Shown: piece after piece, positions 1 through 10,610 of the stretch
How the letters are laid out: the number at the start of each line of letters is the position of its first letter
How positions within the stretch are numbered: the stretch's first letter is position 1
NCBI RefSeq assembly: GCF_025144335.1
Contig: NZ_CP083539.1
Coordinates: forward strand, 497,501 to 561,500
Direction: 5' to 3'
DNA: 64,000 nucleotides
From: Jannaschia sp. W003
GTDB taxonomy: Bacteria; Pseudomonadota; Alphaproteobacteria; Rhodobacterales; Rhodobacteraceae
Notes under the pieces: model-generated
What the model saw: only the letters and a program-made list of their open reading frames with translations
What the model was told of the DNA's origin: nothing
Database searches by the model: none
Program-made: the position numbers and the translations under genes

Positions 1-81
1 ATGCGATAGCGGCCATGCTGGACCGGGCGCGCGGAGGGGCAGCCCAATCCATGCGAGGTCCTGTCGCGGGGGGGCGCCGCG

Positions 82-2542
<2,461 letters not shown>

Positions 2543-2549
2543 CGCCGCC

Positions 2550-3338
2550 TCACAGGTTGGCCCGCGGGCGCCGCGTCAGCACGAGGTCGTGCACCGTGGC
2601 CGCCGTCATCGCGGGCTGCTCGAAGATCACGTCCACCCAGGCGTGGGTGACCTTGCGCGGGTTGAAGTCCTCGAGCCCGAGGTCGAACTCAGCCTCCACC
2701 GCGCCGCCCGGCGTGTCGCCGGGGCGCAGCTCGCGCACGATGGTCTCGGTGTTCGGCCCGTGGCGCACGTTGAGCCGCGCGAAGAGCTCGCCCGGCCGCT
2801 CGGTCGTCACCCGCCCCCGCAGGCCCACGATGTGCGAGGGGCTCAGGCCGTCGCGCCCCGCGGGCGGCAGGTCCACCACGATGGAGAGGAACGAGCCGCG
2901 GAAGCCCAGCACGTCCATCGCCAGCGCGAAGGGCGCGCGGGCCTGCGGGTCGGCGGCGCGGCGCTGGCGCAGGGTGATCTCCGAGAGCGGGCAGTCGTGG
3001 AACAGCGTGGCGCCGGGGGCGAGCGGCGTGCCGCCCGCCGCGCCGGGCCAGCAGTCGGGCCGCAGCGCCACGGCCCAGGGCTCGGGGCGCCAGCCCCAGT
3101 CCGCCTGGGGCGGCAGGTCGATGCGCCCGGCGCGCGCCGACATCATCCGCTCCGCGCCGCGCGCCACCGCGTCGGCCTGCGCGCGCAGGCGCCGCGCCTC
3201 GGGCAGGAGGGCGGCGAGGTCCGCGAGGCTGCGCTCCTCGGGCGGCGCCCGGAAGCGGCGCAGCAGCCGCCGGTCGCCCAGCGCCTGCAGGAGGTGCGCC
3301 GGGCCGCCGCGCCGCCCCGAGGGCGAGCGGAAGGGCAT
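2550..3338 (-). CDS. DUF6478 family protein
   Basis: A 262-residue protein resembling the uncharacterised DUF6478 family seen in Rhodobacterales; the function is unknown. It is soluble, with an Arg/Leu-rich helical N-terminus (about 1-75) followed by a mixed domain containing WGWRPEPWAVALRPDCW and DVLGFRGSFLSIVVDLP. No catalytic motif is apparent. Its ATG overlaps the ilvD stop by one base (TGATG on the minus strand, bases 3340-3336), so it is probably translated by coupling with ilvD. This start excludes the much longer in-frame reading back through ilvD, which is only a shadow. Confidence 0.8.
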   Translation of the reverse strand: MPFRSPSGRRGGPAHLLQALGDRRLLRRFRAPPEERSLADLAALLPEARRLRAQADAVARGAERMMSARAGRIDLPPQADWGWRPEPWAVALRPDCWPGAAGGTPLAPGATLFHDCPLSEITLRQRRAADPQARAPFALAMDVLGFRGSFLSIVVDLPPAGRDGLSPSHIVGLRGRVTTERPGELFARLNVRHGPNTETIVRELRPGDTPGGAVEAEFDLGLEDFNPRKVTHAWVDVIFEQPAMTAATVHDLVLTRRPRANL

Positions 3339-5101
3339 CAGAGGTCCATGTAGACGTGCTTCTCCCGGGCGCCGCCCGGATGGGTCGGCGCCCCGGTGCG
3401 CGCGGGCCCGACCAGCTGCGCGTACTTCCACAGCGCGCCCGTGGCGTAGATCGTCTCGCGCGGGCCGCCCCACTCCGCCCGCCGGCGCTCCATCTCGGCC
3501 GCGTCCACGTCCACCGACAGCACGCCGTCCACCGCGTCGATGGTGATCCGGTCGCCGTCGCGCACCAGGGCGATCGGGCCGCCGTGGGCCGCCTCGGGGC
3601 CGACGTGGCCCACGCAGAAGCCGCGCGTCGCGCCCGAGAAGCGCCCGTCGGTGATGAGGGCCACCTTCTTGCCCATGCCCTGCCCCGAGAGCGCGGCGGT
3701 GGTGGCCAGCATCTCGCGCATCCCCGGCCCGCCCGCCGGCCCCTCGTTGCGGATGACGAGCACCTCGCCCTCCTCGTAGGCGCGGGCCTTTACGGCGGCG
3801 AAGGCGTCCTCCTCGCACTCGAACACGCGGGCCGGGCCGGTGAAGCGCTGGTCCTCGGCTTTGATGCCGGCCACCTTCACGATGGCCCCGTCGGGCGCGA
3901 GGTTGCCCTGAAGGCCCACCACGCCGCCCGTCCTGGTGATCGGGGTCGCGACGGGGTGGATGACGCGCCCGTCCGCCTCGCCCCGGCACGCGTCGATCAC
4001 CTCGCCGATGGTCTTGCCGGTCGCGGTCATGCAGTCCTCGTGGATGAGGCCCGCCTTCCGCAGCTCCTTCATCACGACGGGCACGCCGCCCGCCTCGTAG
4101 AGGTCCTTGGCCACGTACTGCCCGCCGGGCTTGAGGTCCACGAAGTAGGGCGTGTCGCGGAAGATCTCGCAGACATCCTGAAGCGTGAACGCGATGCCCG
4201 CCTCGTGGGCGATGGCCGGCAGGTGCAGCCCTGCGTTGGTGGACCCGCCGGTGCAGGCGACCACGCGGGCCGCGTTCTCGAGGCTCTTGAGCGTCACCAC
4301 GTCGCGGGCGCGGATGTTCAGCTCCAGGAGGCGCATCACCGCCTCGCCCGACGCGATGGAGTACTGGTCGCGGCTCTCGTAGGGCGCCGGCGCGCCCGAG
4401 GAGTTGGGCAGCGCCAGGCCGATCGCCTCGGACACGCAGGCCATGGTGTTGGCCGTGAACTGGCCGCCGCAGGCCCCCGCCGAGGGGCAGGCGACCCGCT
4501 CGAGCACGGCGAGCGCCTCGTCCGAGAGGTTGCCCGCCTGGTGGTTGCCCACCGCCTCGAACATGTCCTGCACCGTGAGGTCGCGGTTCTTGTACTCTTC
4601 GGGCACGTCCGACCCCGCGGGCACGCGGCCCGGCAGGATCGAGCCGCCGTAGATGAACACCGAAGGCGTGTTGAGGCGCACCATCGCCATCATCATGCCT
4701 GGCAGAGACTTGTCGCAGCCCGCCAGCCCGACGAGCGCGTCGTAGCAGTGCCCGCGCATGGTCAGCTCCACCGTGTCGGCGATGGCGTCGCGGCTGGCGA
4801 GCGACGAGCGCATCCCCTCGTGGCCCATGGCGATGCCGTCGGTCACGGTGATGGTGGTGAACTCGCGCGGCGTGCCCCCGCCCTGCTTGACGCCCAGCTT
4901 CACGGCCTGCGCCTGGCGGCTCAGCGCGATGTTGCAGGGCGCGGCCTCGTTCCAGCAGGTGGCCACGCCTACGAAGGGCTGGTGGATCGCCTCGTCGTCC
5001 AGCCCCATGGCGTGGAAGTACGAGCGGTGCGGCGCCCGGGCGGGGCCTTCGGTCACGTGGCGGCTGGGCAGGCGGGTCTTGTCGGTAGGGCCCTTGAGCA
5101 T
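3338..5101 (-). CDS. ilvD: dihydroxy-acid dehydratase
   Basis: Dehydrates 2,3-dihydroxy-isovalerate and 2,3-dihydroxy-3-methylvalerate to the 2-keto acids, the third common step of valine and isoleucine synthesis. The 587 residues are normal for the family. Probable 2Fe-2S ligands are Cys56 ([10 protein letters not shown]), Cys129 ([11 protein letters not shown]) and Cys211 ([14 protein letters not shown]); Lys130 would be the carbamylated Mg ligand. [13 protein letters not shown] and [16 protein letters not shown] are also typical. The ATG at 5101 has GAGGAGA about 8 nt upstream and gives the expected N-terminus. It heads a probable three-gene operon with the DUF6478 gene and the 119-residue gene. 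Confidence 0.97.
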   Translation of the reverse strand: MLKGPTDKTRLPSRHVTEGPARAPHRSYFHAMGLDDEAIHQPFVGVATCWNEAAPCNIALSRQAQAVKLGVKQGGGTPREFTTITVTDGIAMGHEGMRSSLASRDAIADTVELTMRGHCYDALVGLAGCDKSLPGMMMAMVRLNTPSVFIYGGSILPGRVPAGSDVPEEYKNRDLTVQDMFEAVGNHQAGNLSDEALAVLERVACPSAGACGGQFTANTMACVSEAIGLALPNSSGAPAPYESRDQYSIASGEAVMRLLELNIRARDVVTLKSLENAARVVACTGGSTNAGLHLPAIAHEAGIAFTLQDVCEIFRDTPYFVDLKPGGQYVAKDLYEAGGVPVVMKELRKAGLIHEDCMTATGKTIGEVIDACRGEADGRVIHPVATPITRTGGVVGLQGNLAPDGAIVKVAGIKAEDQRFTGPARVFECEEDAFAAVKARAYEEGEVLVIRNEGPAGGPGMREMLATTAALSGQGMGKKVALITDGRFSGATRGFCVGHVGPEAAHGGPIALVRDGDRITIDAVDGVLSVDVDAAEMERRRAEWGGPRETIYATGALWKYAQLVGPARTGAPTHPGGAREKHVYMDL

Positions 5102-5232
5102 GGCAGGTCTCCTCGGTTGCCGCCGGGGATAGCGGCGGGCCGGGAACCGGGCAAGCGGCAACCCCCCCGTGGACGCGCCCGCGCCCGCCCCCTAGGTACT
5201 GCCCCGCCGACCCCCGGACGGAGCCCCCCGCC

Positions 5233-6174
5233 ATGTGGACCCCCGCCTTCGAGCGCTTCGTCGCGCCCGCCCGCCTCCGCCCCGAACTCTGGCGCACCGG
5301 GCTCGGCACCCTGCTGATCGTGGCCGTCTACGTGGCGGTGGTGTCGGGCGCGCTCGCGCTCGTGGCGCTGTGGTGGTCGTGGGGCCGCCCGCCCGCCGAG
5401 CAGGCCGATGCGGCCGCGCGCTTCGCGCTGTTCGCGGCGGGGCGCACGCCCTGGGGCGTGCTCCTCCTCCTTGCTACCTTCGCCGGCATGGCCGCCGGCG
5501 CCGCGCTGGCCGTGCGCTGGCTGCACGGGCGCACGGCCCGCTCGCTCGCCGGCCCGCACCTCCTGCGCGACTTCGTGCCCGCCGCCGCGATCACGCTTCT
5601 CATCGGCGGGGCCGCGGCGCTCGTGGGGCTGGGCGGGATGGAGCTGGTGCCCAACGTCGCGCCCACCACCTTCGCCCTGCTGCTGCCCCTCGCGCTCGCG
5701 GCCCTCGCCGTCCAGACCGGCGCCGAGGAGCTGGTGTTCCGCGGCTACCTCCAGACCCAGCTCGCCGCGCGCTTCCGCTCGCCCGTGGCGTGGATGCTCC
5801 TGCCCTCGCTCCTGTTCGGCGCGCTGCACCTCGACGCGGGCTTCCTCCTGGCCGAGGGGCGCCTGGCCGAGAACGACGGCCTGATCCTCGCCGCCACCAC
5901 GCTCGTGGGCCTCCTGGCGGCCGACCTCACCCGCGTGACGGGCTCGCTCGGCGCCGCCTGGGGCCTCCACTTCGCAAACAACGTGCAGGCCCTCCTCGTG
6001 GTCGCCATCGACGACATCCTGTCGGGCATGGCCCTGTGGCGCACGCCCTTCTCGGGCGACGACCTGGAGGCGCTGCCGGCCCTGATCCTGGCCGACATGG
6101 GCCTCCTCGTGGTGATCTGGGCCGTGATCCGTCTCTGGCTCGCCCGCGCCGCGCGCCACCGCGTCGCCGCCTGA
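5233..6174 (+). CDS. CPBP family intramembrane metalloprotease
   Basis: A 313-residue polytopic membrane protein of the CPBP (Abi/Rce1-type) protease family. About eight hydrophobic segments can be seen. The conserved motifs are EELVFRGY (EExxxR), FGALHLD (FxxxH) and LHFANN (HxxxN), which carry the catalytic Glu and the metal-binding His residues. Bacterial members are linked to protein processing or bacteriocin immunity; the substrate here is unknown. The ATG at 5233 lies after GGAG and near the divergent ilvD promoter. It is followed 54 nt later by accD in the same direction, so the two may share a transcript. Confidence 0.9.
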   Translation: MWTPAFERFVAPARLRPELWRTGLGTLLIVAVYVAVVSGALALVALWWSWGRPPAEQADAAARFALFAAGRTPWGVLLLLATFAGMAAGAALAVRWLHGRTARSLAGPHLLRDFVPAAAITLLIGGAAALVGLGGMELVPNVAPTTFALLLPLALAALAVQTGAEELVFRGYLQTQLAARFRSPVAWMLLPSLLFGALHLDAGFLLAEGRLAENDGLILAATTLVGLLAADLTRVTGSLGAAWGLHFANNVQALLVVAIDDILSGMALWRTPFSGDDLEALPALILADMGLLVVIWAVIRLWLARAARHRVAA

Positions 6175-6228
6175 ATTGCGTTCGGGCCCCGCGCGGCCTA
6201 TTCCGCCGGGAGCAGCAGGAAAGCCGCC

Positions 6229-7185
6229 ATGAACTGGATCTCGAACTACGTCCGCCCCAAGATCAACTCGCTGTTCTCGCGCCGCGAGACGCCGGACAAC
6301 CTGTGGACCAAGTGCGACGAGTGCGGGACCATGCTGTTCCACCGCGAGCTCAAGGACAACCTGCGGGTCTGCACCAACTGCGGCCACCACATGTACCTGC
6401 CGCCCCGCGAGCGCTTCGAGGCGCTGTTCGACGGCGGCACGTTCACGGAAGTCGCCGTCCCGAAACCCATCGCCGACCCGCTGCACTTCCGCGACCAGAA
6501 GCCCTACCCCGTGCGCCTCAAGGCCGCGCAGAAGGCGACCGGCGAGCACGAGGCGATGCTGGTCGCCGAGGGCGAGGTGCTGCGCACCCCCATCGTGGCC
6601 GCCGCCCAGGACTTCGGCTTCATGGCCGGCTCCATGGGCATGTACGTCGGAAACGCCCTGATCGCCGCCGCCGAGCGCGCAGTGGAGCGGCGCCGCCCCC
6701 TGGTGTGCTTCACCGCCGCCGGCGGAGCGCGCATGCAGGAGGGCATCCTCAGCCTCATGCAGATGCCCCGCACCACCGTGGCCGTGGACATGGTGCGCGA
6801 GGCGGGGCTGCCGTACGTCGTTGTCATCACCCACCCCACCACGGGCGGCGTCACCGCCTCCTACGCCATGCTGGGCGACGTGCAGATCGCCGAGCCGAAC
6901 GCGCTGATCTGCTTCGCCGGCCCCCGCGTGATCGAGCAGACCATCCGCGAGACCCTGCCCGAGGGCTTCCAGCGCGCCGAGTACCTGCTGGACCACGGCA
7001 TGCTCGACCGCGTGACCCCGCGCCGCGACCAGCGCGAGGAGCTGGCCACGATCCTGCGCATGCTCACCGGCCAGGGCCCCGTGGTCCACGGCGACCTTCC
7101 CGTCCCCGAGGCGAAGCCCGAGGCCCCCGCCCCGGAGCCCAAGCCCGCCCCCGAGGCCGCCCCCGCCGCCGCTCCCAAGGGCTGA
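6229..7185 (+). CDS. accD: acetyl-CoA carboxylase carboxyltransferase subunit beta
   Basis: Beta subunit of the carboxyltransferase that, with AccA, moves carboxylate from biotin to acetyl-CoA to form malonyl-CoA for fatty acid synthesis. It has 318 residues. An N-terminal zinc ribbon uses Cys29, Cys32, Cys48 and Cys51. The crotonase-like domain carries FTAAGGARMQEG and THPTTGGVTASYAMLGD. The last 30 residues or so are a Pro/Ala/Glu tail typical of alphaproteobacterial AccD. GGAAAG precedes the ATG. folC follows 169 nt downstream, a common accD-folC neighbourhood, but the gap contains a repeat and a large hairpin. Confidence 0.97.
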   Translation: MNWISNYVRPKINSLFSRRETPDNLWTKCDECGTMLFHRELKDNLRVCTNCGHHMYLPPRERFEALFDGGTFTEVAVPKPIADPLHFRDQKPYPVRLKAAQKATGEHEAMLVAEGEVLRTPIVAAAQDFGFMAGSMGMYVGNALIAAAERAVERRRPLVCFTAAGGARMQEGILSLMQMPRTTVAVDMVREAGLPYVVVITHPTTGGVTASYAMLGDVQIAEPNALICFAGPRVIEQTIRETLPEGFQRAEYLLDHGMLDRVTPRRDQREELATILRMLTGQGPVVHGDLPVPEAKPEAPAPEPKPAPEAAPAAAPKG

Positions 7186-7212
7186 CGGCCCGACCGGATA
7201 CGCCCCCGACCC

Positions 7213-7238
7213 TCATCTTGCCGGAAATACCGAGGGGG
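7213..7238 (+). repeat. dispersed intergenic repeat, copy 1
   Basis: The segment TCATCTTGCCGGAAATACC followed by GAGGGGG matches, with few changes, the reverse strand at 15520-15546. It shares the AAATACC core with copies at 10538 and 25881. It lies just after accD and runs into a large hairpin. Confidence 0.7.
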
Positions 7239-7286
7239 TTCGCAGGCTTCCCAGGATCGGTCCAGTGGACCGATCCGCCTGCGAAC
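7238..7286. terminator. long nested hairpin between accD and folC
   Basis: Two stacked perfect stems are present. The outer arms GTTCGCAGGC (7238-7247) and GCCTGCGAAC (7277-7286) pair over 10 bp. The inner arms GGATCGGTCC (7254-7263) and GGACCGATCC (7267-7276) pair over 10 bp with an AGT loop. Only a 6-nt bulge (7248-7253) interrupts them. No U-run follows, so it may act as a terminator or attenuator in a GC-rich genome, or as an mRNA end-protecting structure. Confidence 0.6.
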
Positions 7287-7354
7287 GGGCGAAGCCCCGG
7301 GTGGCCGTGGGACGAAGGACAGCTCCTCCGCCGCTGCTCCGAAGGGATATCTTC

Positions 7355-8614
7355 ATGCCGACCTCCGACGCCATCCTCGCCCGCCTCCTGCGCCTCCACC
7401 CCAAGGTCATCGACCTGTCCCTGGACCGGATGCACCGCATCCTGGCCGCCCTCGGCCACCCCGAGCGCGCCCTGCCCCCGGTGGTCCACGTCGCCGGCAC
7501 CAACGGCAAGGGCTCGACCCTCGCCATGATCCGCGCAGGCCTCGAGGGCGCCGGCCACCGCGTCCACGCCTACACCTCGCCCCACCTCGCCCGCTTCCAC
7601 GAGCGCATCCGCCTCGCGGGCACGCTCATTGCCGAGGACGCCCTCGCGGACCTCCTCGAGGAGTGCGAAGAGGCCAACGGCGGCGCCCCCATCACCTACT
7701 TCGAGATCACCACGGCGGCCGCCCTGCTCGCCTTCGCCCGCACCCCCGCCGACTTCCTCCTGCTGGAGGTCGGCCTCGGCGGCCGCCTCGACGCCACCAA
7801 CGTGGTCGAGACGCCTGCCCTCACCGTCGTCACCCCCGTCTCGATGGACCACGAGGGCTTCCTCGGCGACACGCTCGCGAAGATCGCCGGCGAGAAGGCC
7901 GGCATCCTCAAGCGCGGGGTGCCTTGCGTCGTCGGCCCCCAGGAGGACGCCGCCGCGGAGGTCATCGAGGCCCGCGCCGCCCGCCTCGGCGCGCCGCTCC
8001 TCGCCCACGGCCAGCACTGGCACGTCTCCCGCGAGGGCGACCGCCTCGTGTTCCAGGACGAGACGGGCCTCCTCGACCTCCCCCTCCCCGCGCTCCCCGG
8101 CCCCCACCAGATCCAAAACGCCGGCACCGCCCTCGCCGCCCTGCGCGCCTTGGGCACCGGCGACCCCGAGGCCGCCATGCGGCGCGCCGAATGGCCCGCC
8201 CGCATGCAGCGCCTGCGCGACCACCCCCTGAACCGCCTCGCCCCCGAGGCCGAGCTCTGGCTCGACGGAGGCCACAACCCCGCCGCCGGCGCGGCCTTGG
8301 CGGCAACCCTGGCCGCCATGCCCCCCCGCCCCACCTTCGCCGTCTGCGGCCTCCTGAGCACCAAGGACGCGGCAGGCTACTTCCGCCCCCTCGCCGCGCA
8401 GCTGCAGTCGGTCCGCACCATCGCCATCCCCGGCGAGACCGCCACGCTGAGCGCCGAGGCCACGGCGGCGGCGGCCCGGTCGGTGGGGCTGGCGGCGGAA
8501 CCGGCGGAGGGGGTGGAGGCGGCGGTGGGGGTGATTAAGGCCGAGCATCCGGGGGTGCGGGTGCTGGTGTGCGGGTCGTTGTATCTGGCGGGGTTTGTGC
8601 TTCGGATGGGGTGA
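7355..8614 (+). CDS. folC: bifunctional folylpolyglutamate synthase / dihydrofolate synthase
   Basis: Adds glutamate to dihydropteroate and to folates. The 419 residues fit the family. The Mur-ligase ATP-binding loop is HVAGTNGKGSTLA (residues 45-56), followed by YTSPHLARFHERI, EVGLGGRLDATNVV and LWLDGGHNPAAG. The ATG at 7355 is preceded by GAAGGGA at 7341-7347, which fits better than the in-frame start at 7265. Codon choice changes sharply at the 3' end: from about 8456 third positions become G-rich instead of C-rich. The downstream neighbour is the AT-rich cassette on the opposite strand. Confidence 0.95.
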   Translation: MPTSDAILARLLRLHPKVIDLSLDRMHRILAALGHPERALPPVVHVAGTNGKGSTLAMIRAGLEGAGHRVHAYTSPHLARFHERIRLAGTLIAEDALADLLEECEEANGGAPITYFEITTAAALLAFARTPADFLLLEVGLGGRLDATNVVETPALTVVTPVSMDHEGFLGDTLAKIAGEKAGILKRGVPCVVGPQEDAAAEVIEARAARLGAPLLAHGQHWHVSREGDRLVFQDETGLLDLPLPALPGPHQIQNAGTALAALRALGTGDPEAAMRRAEWPARMQRLRDHPLNRLAPEAELWLDGGHNPAAGAALAATLAAMPPRPTFAVCGLLSTKDAAGYFRPLAAQLQSVRTIAIPGETATLSAEATAAAARSVGLAAEPAEGVEAAVGVIKAEHPGVRVLVCGSLYLAGFVLRMG

Positions 8615-8640
8615 CCGTACGCTTCTTGGAAAAAGCGAAC

Positions 8641-9060
8641 TTAGTCTATTTTTTGATTTGTTATGTCACTAAACAAGTATCTCACAGCGTAGACCGCCAG
8701 TCCAACTACCTGTCCTAAGTTTTGAACGAGCAAGGCAGGGAGCAGCCATTCGTATGCTGTAAAATCAAGATCGCCCTCTCCAACCTGCCAAAGCAAAACG
8801 CCTTGGAAGCAAATCATACCACCAATTGCGGCCATCAGAAGCCAAGACCACTTTTTCTTATGATTGTAATGATCCCGAATACCCTTCAGATGCTCATAAG
8901 CTACCTGAGAGGAAACTGAGCGCCTATCGAATCCTTCAATGTACTTCCGCTCAGCCCGTGATACACTTCCAGGCTTACCGTCTTTTGACTCAATGCCAGA
9001 AAGAACGTCACGCGGAGTAATCCGCGAACCTTCGCGAGGATCGAAATCTTCCTCTGGCAT
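8641..9060 (-). CDS. two-helix membrane protein, third gene of AT-rich cassette
   Basis: Unrecognised 139-residue protein. Residues 1-70 are charged and soluble (RAERKYIEGFDRRSVS). Two hydrophobic segments follow, about 73-92 (SWLLMAAIGGMICFQGVLLW) and 105-128, with a short polar tail. This suggests a cytoplasmic N-terminal domain anchored in the inner membrane. The ATG at 9060 shares one base with the stop of the ImmA/IrrE gene (TGATG), so translation is probably coupled; a TTG codon 3 nt upstream is less likely. Base composition is far below the flanking genes (about 40-50% G+C by eye), so the gene was probably acquired. A role as sensor, effector or peptidase substrate is possible but unproven. 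Confidence 0.75.
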   Translation of the reverse strand: MPEEDFDPREGSRITPRDVLSGIESKDGKPGSVSRAERKYIEGFDRRSVSSQVAYEHLKGIRDHYNHKKKWSWLLMAAIGGMICFQGVLLWQVGEGDLDFTAYEWLLPALLVQNLGQVVGLAVYAVRYLFSDITNQKID

Positions 9061-9548
9061 CAAGAAATATTCTTAATACGCCACTCCATCATCGTCCGAG
9101 ACACCCCAAACACAGAGGCAAGCGAACTAACGGGTGCACCTTTGACCGGCTGAAGAAGTCGCTCAGGCACAAGAAGGCACGCGGCAAACTTGTTCGCCTC
9201 CTTCTCCTTTGGATCGCCTCGGTTCGGGTCGGTGAATCTCGGCAAGACGGGGTATTCGTCCGGGTGATCCAGATAAAAATTCCGATGTAGGAGCCAATGA
9301 CCCAACTCGTGAGCTATAGTAAAACTTTGGCGCTCCGGCATATCGTCCGCATTCACGTAAAGCCGGGCATTCTCGAAATCACAGAAGCCAGACACTTTCT
9401 CTGAATGTGCGGCAAAATCTTCAAACACTACGTTTACGCCCGAGCGCTCAGCAATCTCCAGCACGGGAATTGGTGGGGAACTATAATCTTTCGTCAGATT
9501 ATTTGCCGTTCGCTCAGCAAGACTCCAACGGGGTCGCGTAAGCAACAT
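9060..9548 (-). CDS. ImmA/IrrE family metallo-endopeptidase
   Basis: A 162-residue zinc peptidase. The HExxH motif is AHELGHWLLH (His80, Glu81, His84), and the downstream glutamate lies in KEKEANKFAACLLVP (Glu117). The C-terminal SSLASVFGVSRTMMEW segment is helix-turn-helix-like, as often seen in this family. Known members (ImmA of ICEBs1, IrrE of Deinococcus) cleave repressors. I chose the ATG at 9548 because it overlaps the stop of the upstream small gene by one base (TAATG); a GTG lies 9 nt further upstream. It is the middle gene of the AT-rich cassette. No XRE-type repressor lies in the cassette, so the target is unclear. Confidence 0.88.
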   Translation of the reverse strand: MLLTRPRWSLAERTANNLTKDYSSPPIPVLEIAERSGVNVVFEDFAAHSEKVSGFCDFENARLYVNADDMPERQSFTIAHELGHWLLHRNFYLDHPDEYPVLPRFTDPNRGDPKEKEANKFAACLLVPERLLQPVKGAPVSSLASVFGVSRTMMEWRIKNIS

Positions 9549-9763
9549 TATTCCCACATCGCAAGGGTCACCTTACAGGCAATCCCTTTGCGCTCCTCTG
9601 CGTTGATGTTCTCTTGGCGTGCTCTGGCACCCGCCAAGTCGCTCACGTGGCGGGTCGGAGGAAGCGTAGTCCCCTGCTGTTTGCCGATGACAATCCAAGC
9701 AGCAGATACAGCATTGCCGATCACGTCCGCCGGACGCTTCTGACCCAGTGGTCCCATCGGCAT
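9548..9763 (-). CDS. small basic protein, first gene of AT-rich cassette
   Basis: A 71-residue protein beginning MPMGPLGQKRPADVIGNAV. It resembles a widespread small alphaproteobacterial family, sometimes labelled histone H1-like, with a KRPADVIGNAV head and a GGxARAxxLxxExRxEIAxxAAxxRW tail. Here the tail is degenerate: AGARARQENINAEERKGIA, ending TLAMWE. That pattern may bind nucleic acid, but this is inference. The ATG at 9763 has AGGGA (9773-9777 on the complement) upstream. Its stop overlaps the peptidase ATG (TAATG). As cassette leader it might be an antitoxin-like or regulatory partner cleaved by the peptidase. Confidence 0.65.
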   Translation of the reverse strand: MPMGPLGQKRPADVIGNAVSAAWIVIGKQQGTTLPPTRHVSDLAGARARQENINAEERKGIACKVTLAMWE

Positions 9764-10008
9764 CGGTTCGTCTCCCTGTGAGCGGTTCCAGTCGTTGCCT
9801 GCCCCGCCTCGCTGGCAATCCTAGCACATAGCACGCAGATGTCACGAACTCGGGCAGGAAGGGCAAGTGTCCCTTGCATATCATGGCAAATGTGGGGGCG
9901 ACGTTAACGTACGTAAGGGGGGCGGGTATCACTTTGCTGCGCGGTCAACTTGGGCCTTATCCACATACAGTCTGGCCGTTCACCCGATCCCCCCTCATAC
10001 CCCGCCCC
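9764..10008. other. 245-nt intergenic region, shared promoter space
   Basis: No convincing gene. The region separates the divergent AT-rich cassette and the secreted unknown, so it should hold both promoters. Visible elements are the near-palindromic TTGCATATCATGGCAA at about 9875-9890 and the perfect 10-bp palindrome ACGTTAACGT at 9901-9910. Composition returns to high GC after about 9965, so the right border of the foreign segment probably lies here. I see no clear attachment-site duplication. Confidence 0.4.
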
Positions 10009-10503
10009 ATGCGCCCCCTCCTCCTCGCCGCCCTAGCCGCCACCCCGGCCCAAGCCGCCACCCACGCCTTCTGCTGGCAGGGCGAGGCGGGCTACCGGAT
10101 CGAGGGCACCATCTCCCTCCCCGACGGCGCGCGCGGCATCCTCACCGAGGTCGACCTCACCGACTTCCGCATCCGGGGGTTCCGCGATGCCGAGCCGCTC
10201 GGCACGTGGCGGCTCGGCAATGGGCCCGGCCCCGTGGTGATCCGCTTCGACGCGGACCGGCTGCTGTTCCCCACCGGGGGCGACCCCGCGCTGGGCACCT
10301 ACCAGGCGTGGAACGCGGGCGGGACGGTGGACGACTGCGGCGACCCGGGCTTCGGGTTCAACGGCGGCAACCTCGCGCAGGACGTCTGCGTCGACGGCAC
10401 CTTCGCCGAGGAGTCCGGCATCCCCCCCGCGACCCCGCTCCGCATCGCCCCCGACCCGAGCAATCCCTGCGGCCCGGTGCTTATGGGACGCGCCGTTCCC
10501 TGA
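10009..10503 (+). CDS. secreted hypothetical protein, 164 aa
   Basis: Unrecognised exported protein. A short signal peptide (MRPLLLAALAATPAQA) is followed by THAFCW, a likely cleavage at AQA-AT. The mature part contains GYRIEGTISLPDGARG and DLTDFRIRGFRDAEPLG, plus four cysteines that could form disulfides. I chose the ATG at 10009 because it gives a clean signal peptide; an in-frame start at 9874 would place about 45 residues of unlikely sequence ahead of it. It converges on zapE, with two repeat elements between them. Confidence 0.7.
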   Translation: MRPLLLAALAATPAQAATHAFCWQGEAGYRIEGTISLPDGARGILTEVDLTDFRIRGFRDAEPLGTWRLGNGPGPVVIRFDADRLLFPTGGDPALGTYQAWNAGGTVDDCGDPGFGFNGGNLAQDVCVDGTFAEESGIPPATPLRIAPDPSNPCGPVLMGRAVP

Positions 10504-10537
10504 GCCGGGCAGCGAACGCGGCCGCCTTCCTCTTCGT

Positions 10538-10592
10538 CTTCGTTTCGAAAATACCTCGGGGGAGCGCCGGAAGGCGCGGGGGCGGAGCCCCC
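10538..10592 (+). repeat. dispersed intergenic repeat, copy 2, with hairpins
   Basis: CTTCGTTTCGAAAATACC with TCGGGGGAG is followed by two small hairpins: GCGCC-GGAA-GGCGC (10564-10577) and GGGGGCGGAGCCCCC (10578-10592). The same order occurs at 25881-25936. The position between convergent genes fits a bidirectional terminator or a REP-like element. Confidence 0.75.
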
Positions 10593-10610
10593 ACCTGGCG
10601 CCCTCCGGTA

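Noticed and set aside
8620..8637. Small hairpin CGCTT/AAGCG after folC
   Set aside because: Only a 5-bp stem and no directly adjoining U-run; too weak to call a terminator or an insertion scar.
9573..9932. A 119-residue frame opposite the cassette leader gene region
   Set aside because: It overlaps the 71-residue gene in another frame, has many Cys/Arg and no homology I recognise, whereas the 71-residue product has family-like motifs and a coupled stop.
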